64,000 nucleotides of DNA, from NCBI GenBank assembly GCA_016711085.1, contig JADJTR010000004.1:310001-374000 (forward strand), in the 5' to 3' direction. Under the pieces are notes generated by a model. The model was not told where the DNA came from. It saw only the letters and a list, made by a program, of their open reading frames with translations, and ran no database searches. Positions 52,128 through 60,219 of the stretch are shown in pieces. Numbering within the stretch: the stretch's first letter is position 1; each line of letters begins with the position of its first letter. Source of the stretch: Phyllobacteriaceae bacterium (GTDB lineage: Bacteria; Pseudomonadota; Alphaproteobacteria; Rhizobiales; Rhizobiaceae). The position numbers and the translations under genes were made by a program.

Positions 52128-53819
52128 TCAGACCTTGACCATGACCGAGCGGTTTTCCTCCACCGTCACAGTCGGGTTGTTCTTCAGATGCGCTTCGACC
52201 ACATCCCAGATGGCCGGCCCCTCGACCGTCTCGTTGACCGAAGCCCAGCCCGCGACGGCATAGGACTTGGCCGGGTCGATCTTTTCGCCGGTGGCGAGGA
52301 TCGTCATGTCGGTGATGCGCGAACCGATCGGCTGGTGCACGTCGATGGCGTAGCCCATGCCGCCGACGCGAACCATGTCGCCGCCCTGCTGGTAGTAGGG
52401 ATCGGTGTTGAACAGATTGTCGGCGACGTCTTCGAGGATGTCCTTGACCGTCTGGCCGGTCATTTCGGAACGATAGGCCTGCGGGTAGCTCATCGCGGTG
52501 GCGTTGTGCAAATCCTCCACCGTGATCGCCGCGCCGGGCAGCAGCGACGTGCCCCAGCGGAATCCCGGCGACAGCGCAATCTGCGCGTCGCGCTCCTTGA
52601 GCAGCGCCTGGCAGATCAGATCGTCGAAGGTGCCGTTGAAATTGCCGCGCCGGTAGAGCAGCGATTCGGTGCGGCCGAGTTCGCGCTTAAGCTCCGCCTC
52701 GTGCGGCGCCCGCACCTTGTCGATCAGCGCCGCCATGTCGGCGTCGGGCGTGATGACATCGGAGAAAACCGGGATCAGCCGGTAGCGGAAACCGTTGACC
52801 TTGCCGCCGGCGACATCGAGATCGAGCCGGGAAATGAATTTGCCGTTCGAGCCCGAGGCGATCAGCATCGTGTTGTTGACGATCACCGGTTCCGGCAGTG
52901 CGTCGTGGGTATGGCCGGTCAGGATGACATCGATGCCGGAGACGCGCGAGGCGAGCTTGCGATCGACATCGAAGCCGTTGTGCGAGAGCAGCACGACAAG
53001 TTCGGCGCCGGCCGCCCGCGCCGCTGCGACGTTCTTGATCACGTCCTCTTCACGGATGCCGAAGGACAGGTTGGGGAACATCCATTTCGGATTGGCGATC
53101 GGCAAATACGGGAAAGCCTGACCGACGACGGCGACCTTGACTCCGCCCTTTTCGAACATTTTCCAGCCGTCGTAAGCCGGTTCGTTCCATTCGTTGTTGT
53201 AGATGTTGCTGCCGAGGAAAGCGAACGGCAGGCTTTCGACGATCTCGGTCACGCGGTCGATGCCGAGCGTGAATTCCCAATGCGACACCATTGCTTCTGG
53301 GCCGAGCGCGTTCATCACCTCGACCATGTCGGCGCCTTTGGTCTGCTGCGCCGTGTAGGAGCCCTGCCAGGTGTCGCCGCCGTCGAGCAGCAACACCTTG
53401 TCGCCGCGCTCGGCGCGAATGCGCTTGACGATCGTCGCCGCCCGGTCGAGGCCGCCCATGCGCCCGTAGGTTCCGGCAAGCGCGGTAAAATCCTCCGATG
53501 TCAGGGCATAGGCGTGCGGGCTGCCCGGCTCGATCTTGTAGAGTTTGAGGAAATCGGCGCCGGTCACATGTGGCGGCTGGCCGAGCGCGTCGCCGACGCC
53601 GAGATTGACCGACGGCTCGCGGAAATGGATGGGCTTGAGCTGGGCGTGGATGTCGGTGATGTGGACCAGCGTAACGTTGCCGAAATCCTCGGCCGCCAGA
53701 AGCTGGTCCTCGGTCAAAGCCTGCGCCGCCGCCGCCCTGCTCCAGCGACCGGCCATGCCGCTGCCGGTAAGGGCGGCCAGTGCGACCGTGGCGGTGAGGA
53801 ATTCACGGCGGGAAAACAT
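52128..53819 (-). CDS. soxB: Thiosulfohydrolase SoxB
   Basis: A 563-residue Tat-exported (SRREFLTATVALAAL) di-manganese hydrolase that releases sulfate from SoxY-bound thiosulfate. Metal ligands are visible in VHITDIHAQLKP, LLDGGDTWQGSY, MVSHWEFTLG, LLSHNGFDVD and LTGHTHDALP. The substrate loop QGGDMVRVGGMGYAIDVHQPIGSRI and the C-terminal AGWASVNETVEGPAIWDV are characteristic. Start ATG 53819, before the Tat motif. It follows a strong hairpin after soxA, so it may have a promoter of its own. Confidence 0.95.
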   Translation of the reverse strand: MFSRREFLTATVALAALTGSGMAGRWSRAAAAQALTEDQLLAAEDFGNVTLVHITDIHAQLKPIHFREPSVNLGVGDALGQPPHVTGADFLKLYKIEPGSPHAYALTSEDFTALAGTYGRMGGLDRAATIVKRIRAERGDKVLLLDGGDTWQGSYTAQQTKGADMVEVMNALGPEAMVSHWEFTLGIDRVTEIVESLPFAFLGSNIYNNEWNEPAYDGWKMFEKGGVKVAVVGQAFPYLPIANPKWMFPNLSFGIREEDVIKNVAAARAAGAELVVLLSHNGFDVDRKLASRVSGIDVILTGHTHDALPEPVIVNNTMLIASGSNGKFISRLDLDVAGGKVNGFRYRLIPVFSDVITPDADMAALIDKVRAPHEAELKRELGRTESLLYRRGNFNGTFDDLICQALLKERDAQIALSPGFRWGTSLLPGAAITVEDLHNATAMSYPQAYRSEMTGQTVKDILEDVADNLFNTDPYYQQGGDMVRVGGMGYAIDVHQPIGSRITDMTILATGEKIDPAKSYAVAGWASVNETVEGPAIWDVVEAHLKNNPTVTVEENRSVMVKV

Positions 53820-53874
53820 GGGCGCGACCTTTCGACATGCAGCCGGCCCCGGTTGTCGCCGGCCTGAAAAGGGA

Positions 53875-53900
53875 AATCCGGGCGCGCGAGGCGCGCCCGG
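53875..53900 (-). terminator. Strong hairpin between soxA and soxB
   Basis: CCGGGCGCGC (53878-53887), loop GAG, GCGCGCCCGG (53891-53900), followed on the minus strand by ATTT. It is a very stable hairpin 10 nt after the soxA stop and 55 nt before soxB. It probably attenuates or ends soxXYZA transcription. Confidence 0.8.
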
Positions 53901-53910
53901 GAGATTTTGA

Positions 53911-54750
53911 TTATTGGCGAACCGACGGCGTTTCCACCGACAGGCCTGTGCCGCGCCAGGCGACATAGACCTCAAGCGCCATCAACTCGTCCGAGAACGC
54001 CTTCGGCTGGGCGGCGCGCGTGTCGCGGATGCAGCCGCGGAAACGATTGTGGATCGAGTTGTTGCCGTCCTTCAGACGATAGGTCGGGAAGCCGTTGGTC
54101 TGACCCTGGCTCAGATGGTCGGCGCGGATCATTTTGCCCATCAGGTCTTCATGGCAATTGGCGCAGGAAAGGTTCAACTGACCGAAGCGGGTGTAATAGG
54201 TCTCCTTGCCCATGTCCCACCACTTCTGCATTTCGCCGGCCTTGAGGTCGATGCCCATCGGCATGCCGAGCGACTGGTGCTTGATGTAGGCGGTCAGGCC
54301 GATCTGGCCGCCCTTGTCGAACTCGAAGGGCTCGGCGCCCATCTGTTCGGTGCGGCACTTGTTGATCTGCAACTCGATGTTGATCGGCTTTTTTGACGCT
54401 TCGTCCCATTTCGGATAGCGGGCGCCGACGCCTTTCATGGTGGTTGCGGCGTCGTTGTGGCAGGAGGCGCAGGACTTGCCCTCTTTTCCGTCCACCTTGT
54501 TCCACCAGGTTTCGCCGTCCGTGACCATGAGCATACCCGGATTGGCGAACGAATCCGCTTCCAGTGCTCACGTCTCCGCTTCGCGGAAAAGCCAGCCCGA
54601 AATCACTTCCTTGAACGGGTGGCCTTCGGGCGCCGGCGCTCGCAGGGTGATGTCGGTTCCGTCGATCGACAATTTGGCGTCGATCGGGTCGGCGTTCGCC
54701 GCCGTCGCACAGGCCGCCCCGGCCAGCAGACCCAGAAGAATCTTCTTCAT
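53911..54750 (-). pseudogene. soxA: Cytochrome SoxA with in-frame TGA
   Basis: Di-haem subunit of SoxAX, which joins thiosulfate to SoxY. A signal peptide (MKKILLGLLAGAACATAANA) leads into DPIDAKLSID, then SGWLFREAET, where codon 61 is TGA (54568-54570). The same frame continues with ALEADSFANPGM and MVTDGETWW, two haem motifs (CASCH, CANCH) and FRGCIRDTRA, whose Cys is the persulfide ligand of the active haem. SoxA proteins normally have Arg or Gln at position 61 (FREAET-R/Q-AL), so CGA-to-TGA is a single C-to-T change. The gene is otherwise complete at 279 residues. GGGAGG before the ATG is a good ribosome-binding site. Confidence 0.88.
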
Positions 54751-54830
54751 GGGGTTCCTCCCTTTTATTGTGTTTGAACAATTCGCCGATGAATGGCCCG
54801 ACGCGCCGGTCCTCCTCCGACGCGGCGGGT

Positions 54831-55157
54831 TTACTTCACCGTGATCTGCTTCTCGTCGGCATAGATCGTGCCGTCGTCGTCGACCCAGGCGAATTTGAAC
54901 GTGCCGCTTTCGGCGACTTTCGCCTTGAACTCGAAATACGGGTTGGCCGACACCGCCGGGGCGATATCGCAGGAGAACACCGGCTTGCCGTTGAACTCGC
55001 AAGTGAACTTGTTGATGATCTTGCGCGGGATGATGTTGCCGTCCTTGTCCTTGCGCTGTCCGGATTCCATGACGTGGCTGATCAGCGTCTTGATGACGAT
55101 GACCTCGCCGGCCGCCGCCGTTTCCGGCACTTTCACGCGGGGTTTGGAGTCTGCCAT
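54831..55157 (-). CDS. soxZ: Thiosulfate oxidation carrier complex protein SoxZ
   Basis: A 108-residue immunoglobulin-like protein without signal peptide that is exported in complex with SoxY. Conserved segments are AGEVIVIKTLISHVMESGQRKD and PRKIINKFTCEFNGKPVFSCD with SGTFKFAWVDDDG. 21 nt after soxY. Confidence 0.93.
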   Translation of the reverse strand: MADSKPRVKVPETAAAGEVIVIKTLISHVMESGQRKDKDGNIIPRKIINKFTCEFNGKPVFSCDIAPAVSANPYFEFKAKVAESGTFKFAWVDDDGTIYADEKQITVK

Positions 55158-55178
55158 TTTCCTGTCCTTTCGGTCCGA

Positions 55179-55634
55179 TCAGCCGCCGCAGCCGCCGATG
55201 GTCACCTTGACCTGTTTCTTGTCCATGTAGACGGCGCCGTTCTTCATTTTGGCCAGCGCCACCACGTCCTGCGTCTTGGCAAGGCGGATGCGCGATGTGG
55301 CTGAAGCTTCGCCGCTCATTTCGGTGAAGTGGAAGGTTGCGACCGCCGGCGTCGGATTGCCCGAGGCGATGATCATCACCGATTCGGCGACATCGTCTCC
55401 CGCCATGGCGCTTTCAACCGTGACCGTGACCGGAACCGTATTGCCGTTTTCGGCGATTTCCGGCGCGTTCAGCGCGATCTTGCCGGCTTCCGGCGCCTTG
55501 CCGCCGGTGAATTCGGCGATCAGCTTGTCGACATCCTCCTGCGCGGCGTTTGCCGCACCGGTGCGAAGCCCGGCGACGGCGAATGCGGCCGCGCCGATGG
55601 AAAGCGCCAGGGTCTGGCGTCTCGTGATGTTCAT
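55179..55634 (-). CDS. soxY: Sulfur-carrier protein SoxY
   Basis: A 151-residue protein with a Tat signal (ITRRQTLALSIGAAAFAVAGL) and the flexible C-terminal GGCGG tail; the Cys at position 149 carries the sulfur intermediate. The Ig-like core includes VTVTVESAMAGDDVAESVMIIASGNP. Located directly upstream of soxZ, its obligate partner. Confidence 0.95.
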   Translation of the reverse strand: MNITRRQTLALSIGAAAFAVAGLRTGAANAAQEDVDKLIAEFTGGKAPEAGKIALNAPEIAENGNTVPVTVTVESAMAGDDVAESVMIIASGNPTPAVATFHFTEMSGEASATSRIRLAKTQDVVALAKMKNGAVYMDKKQVKVTIGGCGG

Positions 55635-55648
55635 TGCGTCTCTCCCAA

Positions 55649-56110
55649 CTATTCCTTGAGTGTGCCGAGGTAGGCGACGATGTCCTCGACCTGCTGCGCG
55701 GTGAGCACCGTCTTGCCGACCGATTCCTCGCGCACGTTCTTGCCGACATCGAGCGTGTAGAAGCCGGGCATGACGGTCTGCGGACCGAACACGGCCTTGG
55801 AATTCACAAGGATGGCGCGCAGCAAAGCAGGTTCGTAGCGTCCGGCAACGCCGTCCAGCGCCGGGCCGACATTGCCCTGGAACAAATCCTTCGGCATGGC
55901 CTTGTTGGCGTGGCAGGCAAGGCAATTGCCGCCCTTGGTGTCCTTGAACGCCTTGGCGCCCTCTTCCGGATTACCGGCTTGATCGGTAATTGCCGCGGCG
56001 ACCTTGAGATCTTCGATCTTGACATCGCCAGGCGCCACTTCAGCCATGGCCGCGGGCATGCAGACGAGCATCGCCGCGGACAGACCGGTAACGGTCTTGC
56101 CCCAATTCAT
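55649..56110 (-). CDS. soxX: Cytochrome SoxX
   Basis: A 153-residue mono-haem cytochrome with signal peptide (MNWGKTVTGLSAAMLVCMPAAMA) and haem motif C63-L-A-C66-H67 in KGGNCLACHANKAMP, with axial Met in QTVMPGFYTL (M114). It pairs with SoxA. The first of the soxXYZA unit, 14 nt before soxY; ATG 56110 follows GGGAGG. Confidence 0.93.
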   Translation of the reverse strand: MNWGKTVTGLSAAMLVCMPAAMAEVAPGDVKIEDLKVAAAITDQAGNPEEGAKAFKDTKGGNCLACHANKAMPKDLFQGNVGPALDGVAGRYEPALLRAILVNSKAVFGPQTVMPGFYTLDVGKNVREESVGKTVLTAQQVEDIVAYLGTLKE

Positions 56111-56239
56111 CGGGTTCCTCCCTTTTTTATAGCCCCGCCGCGACCCGAATGCGGCAGGCGCTCCTCCACTCTTCAATAGGGCTAGCGAAGAATTTGATCC
56201 CGATCAATGACAAATTCGCATCTGTGCATGGAACGGACT

Positions 56240-56831
56240 TCACTCTTCGACGAGCCGGCCCTGCGTCCGCAAGTCGTTGATGATGCGCGCATGATATTTC
56301 TGGAAGTGCTCGTCGCCTTCGTAGCCCTTTTCACGCACCCATTTGAACATGTTGAGAAACGTCCATTTGCCGAATGCGCCCGGCATGATCTGGACCGCTG
56401 CCTGCGGCGCCGTTTTGCCTTGCGGCGCGTCTTCGGGAAAAAACACGATCGTCGGGGTAAACACGAAGCCCCATTTGCGCGCGGCGGTCTTCTCCGTGAG
56501 CTTTTCGCCGTCGAGATCAGTCACTTCTTCGTCGCCGAACATGTTGTACTGGATGATCTTGTAGTTGGCCTTGAGGTAGTCCGCGACTTCCGGATCAGAC
56601 AGGATCTTCTCGTGCATCTGGGCGCAATAGATGCAGCCGCGTTGCTCGAAAATGATTGCCAGGCGCTTGCCTTCGCCCTTCGCCGCCGCGATGTCCTCGC
56701 CGATGTCGCGGAAGGTGATCGCAAACCAGTCTTCCTTGTGCAGGCCGTCTTCGCCGACCTCGGTGGCGAACGCGCCGAAAGCTCGCGAAATACAGCAGCG
56801 CGCTCACCAATGCGACAATGTGCCTCACCAT
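56240..56831 (-). pseudogene. soxW: Thioredoxin-like SoxW (second copy), one frameshift
   Basis: A periplasmic thioredoxin-fold protein related to the copy at 50277. The signal peptide reads MVRHIVALVSALLYFASF from ATG 56831, and the body reads AFATEVGEDGLHKEDWFAITFRDIGEDIAAAK in another frame. One base is extra (or two missing) near 56776-56780. The motif is C-I-Y-C in IIFEQRGCIYCAQMHEKIL; cis-Pro in FTPTIVFF. Repaired length about 196 residues. It lies 11 nt after ccdA and before soxX, the natural place for SoxW. Confidence 0.82.
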
Positions 56832-56842
56832 GAATGTCTCCC

Positions 56843-57580
56843 CTAGCCGATCGTCGACAACGCCGGAAAAGTCTCGAGCAGCCATTGCGAAATCGCCGAC
56901 ATGCTCCCGGTCATGAACAGGAGGCCGGTGACGACGAGCAGCCCGCCCATCACCTTTTCCACGGTCCCCATGTGTTGGCGGAACCGGCCGGCGAATTTCA
57001 GGAATGCGCCGGCGAAAAAAGCGGCGAGAAGGAACGGGATACCGATGCCGAAGGAATAGGCGGCGAGCAGACCGGCGCCGCGCACCGCCGATCCTTCCGA
57101 GCCGGCGACGAACAGGATTGCCGCCAGCACCGGGCCGACGCAGGGCGTCCAGCCGAAGGCGAAGGCGAGCCCCATGACATAGGCGCCGAGCGGGCCCGCC
57201 GGCTTTTTCTGTACCTGGACCCGCGCTTCGCGGAATAAAAGGCCAATGCGAAAGACGCCAAGGAAATGCAGGCCCATGATCACGATCACCACGCCGGCGA
57301 TGATCGACAGCACATCGAAATACTGGGCGATCGCCTTGCCGATGGTGCTCGCCGTCGCGCCGAGCGCGACGAAGACGGTGGAAAAACCGAGCACGAACGC
57401 AAAAGCGGCGATGACAATGCGCCGACGGCTGGCCGCGTCCGTGCTGTCCTTCAGCTCTTCGAACGAGATGCCGGCGAGCCACGCCAGATAGGGCGGCACG
57501 ATCGGCAGCACGCAGGGCGAGATGAACGAAATGAGACCCGCGACGAACGCCGCGCCATAGCTGACATCAAGCACGACCAC
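56843..57580 (-). CDS. soxV: CcdA/SoxV thiol-disulfide electron transporter
   Basis: A 245-residue membrane protein with six hydrophobic segments that moves electrons from cytosolic thioredoxin to periplasmic SoxW. Active-site Cys residues are in FISPCVLPIVPPYLAWLAG (C23) and GWTPCVGPVLAAILF, each followed by Pro. As first gene of the minus-strand sox unit it probably forms soxV-soxW-soxXYZA. Also plausible as cytochrome c biogenesis CcdA. Confidence 0.92.
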   Translation of the reverse strand: MVVLDVSYGAAFVAGLISFISPCVLPIVPPYLAWLAGISFEELKDSTDAASRRRIVIAAFAFVLGFSTVFVALGATASTIGKAIAQYFDVLSIIAGVVIVIMGLHFLGVFRIGLLFREARVQVQKKPAGPLGAYVMGLAFAFGWTPCVGPVLAAILFVAGSEGSAVRGAGLLAAYSFGIGIPFLLAAFFAGAFLKFAGRFRQHMGTVEKVMGGLLVVTGLLFMTGSMSAISQWLLETFPALSTIG

Positions 57581-57681
57581 GGCCTCCCACCGCTGAGCCC
57601 GTTGCCGGCTCCCACGTCGTTGTGATTGGGATTAATGCAGGTTCAAAGATATATGGCAAAAACAATTTTTCGGGAGGACAC

Positions 57682-58059
57682 ATGAATCGCCTCGCTTTTC
57701 TTGTCGCCCTGCATTTCGCCATGGCGTGGTCGACGGTCGCTTCGACGGCCGCCGACTTGGTGATGCTGTCGCAGCCGGGTTGCGCCTGGTGCCTGCGTTT
57801 CAAGAAAGAGATTGCCCCCGCCTACGGCAATTCCGCGGAGGGCAAAACCGCGCCGCTTCGCGAGATCGACATCACCGGTCCCTGGCCTGCCGACTTGCCG
57901 GATTTGCGCAACGACCGGTTCACGCCGACCTTCGTTCTGGTCGATGAAGGCAAGGAAGTCGCGCGCATGCGCGGTTACGCCGGCGACGAGTTCTTTTGGT
58001 TCCTGCTCGGCGAAATGCTCGCCAAGCTTCCCGGAGCGGCCAAACCGTCGGCAGGCTGA
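57682..58059 (+). CDS. soxS: SoxS-like thioredoxin-fold protein
   Basis: A 125-residue periplasmic protein with a signal peptide (MNRLAFLVALHFAMAWSTVASTAA) and C34-A-W-C37 in MLSQPGCAWCLRFKKEI, followed by TPTFVLVDEGKE. SoxS of Paracoccus maintains SoxY in active form. The gene is divergent from ccdA with a 101-nt shared promoter region containing an AT-rich stretch (TATATGGCAAAAACAATTTTTCGGGAGG). Confidence 0.85.
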   Translation: MNRLAFLVALHFAMAWSTVASTAADLVMLSQPGCAWCLRFKKEIAPAYGNSAEGKTAPLREIDITGPWPADLPDLRNDRFTPTFVLVDEGKEVARMRGYAGDEFFWFLLGEMLAKLPGAAKPSAG

Positions 58060-58062
58060 CGC

Positions 58063-59010
58063 TCAACCTTCCGCCGCGAAGGCGTAGGCGCCGTCCTTGC
58101 GTTCGATGCGGCCGATGCCCGGCGAAGGCAGGTGGTAGCCGATCACCCGCGCCTTGTCGGTCGCCAGACGGTCGAGCAAAGCGAGGCGGGTCTTGACGCC
58201 CTGTTCCCTGTCCTGGTCGGGACCGATCGGCCATTCCGGCTTTTTCAGCGAGATCACCGCGTTGGTCAACGCGTCGCCTATGACGATCACCGGTTCGTTT
58301 TTCCCGTGCAACATGAACGACATGTGCCCTGGCGTGTGGCCTGACGTGTCAATCGCCTCGACGCCCGGCAAGACCTCCGCTCCGGGCTTGAAGAACGATA
58401 TTTTCTCGCCGATCGCCTTCATGCGCGATTGTGCGCCGACGACAAAGGCCTTGCGGTCGTCCGGGGTGGCGGCAAGGGTGTCGGGCGCGGCCCAATAATC
58501 CCATTCGGCCTGGCCCATGTGCCAGGCGGCTTCCGGAAAGACCAGTTCGTCGAGATCATCGACCGCGCCCCATAAATGGTCGGGGTGGCCATGGGTGAAG
58601 ACGACATCGGTGACCGCTGCCGGGTCGAGGCCGGCGGCGGAGAAATTCTCCAGCAGTTTGCCGGCTGTCGCCATGAAGTTCGAACCCGCCCCGACATCGA
58701 ACACGACCAGACGGTCGGCGGTCTTGAGCACGGTCACGTTGCAGTCGGGCGCAAGCGGTCCCCAGGTCAGGCCATTCGCCTCGAACAACGCTTTCGCCTC
58801 GGCCTCCGGCGTATCGGGCAGCATGAACGACACCGGCTGCATGAGATTGCCGTCGCTCACCGTGCTGACCTCCATGCCGCCGATATCGAGGGCGAAAGCC
58901 CGCCGGACCGGCAAAATAGCCGTGGCGGCCACGGCGCCGAACCCGGCCAGAACTTGCCGGCGCGTTGGCCAAAAAGCCCCGGAAACGCCATTGAATCGGG
59001 TGTGCGACAT
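58063..59010 (-). CDS. Tat-exported metallo-beta-lactamase-fold hydrolase
   Basis: A 315-residue MBL-fold protein with a Tat signal (PTRRQVLAGFGAVAATAIL). The zinc motif H-x-H-x-D-H is THGHPDHLWG, with further ligands in DTSGHTPGHM and VIGDALTNA. Similar proteins are found in sox and thiosulfate loci (SoxH-like or persulfide hydrolases), but no specific substrate can be given. It is convergent with soxS, ending 3 nt apart. Confidence 0.8.
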   Translation of the reverse strand: MSHTRFNGVSGAFWPTRRQVLAGFGAVAATAILPVRRAFALDIGGMEVSTVSDGNLMQPVSFMLPDTPEAEAKALFEANGLTWGPLAPDCNVTVLKTADRLVVFDVGAGSNFMATAGKLLENFSAAGLDPAAVTDVVFTHGHPDHLWGAVDDLDELVFPEAAWHMGQAEWDYWAAPDTLAATPDDRKAFVVGAQSRMKAIGEKISFFKPGAEVLPGVEAIDTSGHTPGHMSFMLHGKNEPVIVIGDALTNAVISLKKPEWPIGPDQDREQGVKTRLALLDRLATDKARVIGYHLPSPGIGRIERKDGAYAFAAEG

Positions 59011-59130
59011 TATTTCCTCCCCAAATATTCATTTTTACGCATGATTGGATCGTGAATTGACCCGCGTCAATGTTTTCTTGTGCGTCGAGGCAATGTAACG
59101 CGGACGCCTCGACACGGATCCCGCGGACAA

Positions 59131-60182
59131 ATGGATTTCACCTACATTGTCGAACGCTTCGGCGAGGAAGCGCGGGCTTTCTCATTGGCCTCGGCGTCGG
59201 CGCGCTTTTCGGCGCTTCCGCCCAGCAGAGCCGTTTCTGTCTGCGTTCGGCGGCGCTCGAATTCGCCCATGGTTCGATCGGCGGCAAGGTCGCGGTGTGG
59301 CTTCTCGCTTTTTCCGCCGCGGTTCTCGGCACAGCCTTGCTTGGCTGGTTCGGTCTTGCCGATCTCAACGAAGCGCGCCAGCTCGCGTCGCCGCAAAGCC
59401 TTTCCGGAGCGCTGGTCGGCGGCCTGATGTTCGGCGCCGGCATGGTGCTGGCGCGCGGTTGTTCCAGCCGCCTGCTCGTGCTCGCGGCGACCGGCAATCT
59501 GCGCTCCCTGTTGTCCGGCCTGGTTTTCGCGGTCGTGGCGCAAGCGTCGCTGCACGGATTTCTTTCCCGGTTTCGCGAAAACGTTGCCGGTTGGTTCACC
59601 ACCGCCGATATCGGCGGAAACGACCTTCTCGCTTTCGCCGGCGTTGGCTGGGGCGGCGCGGTGGCCTTCGCTTCGATCTGGCTGGCGGCGGCCGTGTTTT
59701 TCGCCTGGCGATCGGCCGCCGGATGGCGGATTTCGGGCGCGGCCTTGCTGGCCGGGCTGGCGGTGCCGCTCGCCTGGTATCTGACTTCATCGCTTTCGAG
59801 CCAGGCCTTCGATCCCGTGCAGATCGAGAGCCTCACCTTCACCGGCCCGTCGGCGGATACGCTGATGTCGGTTCTCCTGCCGATGTCCGCCGTTCAGGTC
59901 GATTTCGATGTCGGTCTCGTGCCGGGCGTGTTCATCGGCTCGTTCGCCGCCGCCGCGCTGACCCGCGAACTGGCGTTGCAGGGCTTCGAGGGCGGAAAAT
60001 CGATGCGGCGCTACCTCGCCGGCGCCGCGCTGATGGGTTTCGGCGGCATGCTCGCCGGCGGTTGCGCCGTAGGCGCCGGCGTCACCGGCGCCTCGGTATT
60101 TGCCCTGACCGCCTGGATCACCCTTTCGGCGATATGGTTCTCCGCCGCGCTGACCGATCGGTTGGTGGACCGCCCGGCCTGA
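59131..60182 (+). pseudogene. Second YeeE/YedE transporter, N-terminal frameshift
   Basis: A membrane protein with about ten hydrophobic segments and Cys residues in AQQSRFCLRSA, LARGCSSRLLV and GGCAVGAGVTG. The natural start is ATG 59131 (MDFTYIVERFGEEA), which leaves frame at about 59172-59174, where one G in GCG[G]CGGGC is missing; the open frame then reads AGFLIGLGVGALFG. Repaired length 350 residues. It is placed next to the MBL gene, forming the outer edge of the sulfur region. Confidence 0.82.
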
Positions 60183-60219
60183 TGCCTCACGAATCGGTTC
60201 GGCGCCGGCGGCCGATCGC

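Noticed and set aside
51903..53867. 654-codon plus-strand ORF across soxB
   Set aside because: Antisense shadow of soxB; no start signal and no recognised domain.
21348..54570. Reassignment of TAA/TAG/TGA as sense codons
   Set aside because: Three genes carry one in-frame stop of each kind, but TAG, TAA and TGA all end other intact genes in the window at the expected place (for example TAG at 6989-6991 and 31978-31980), so a changed genetic code does not fit.
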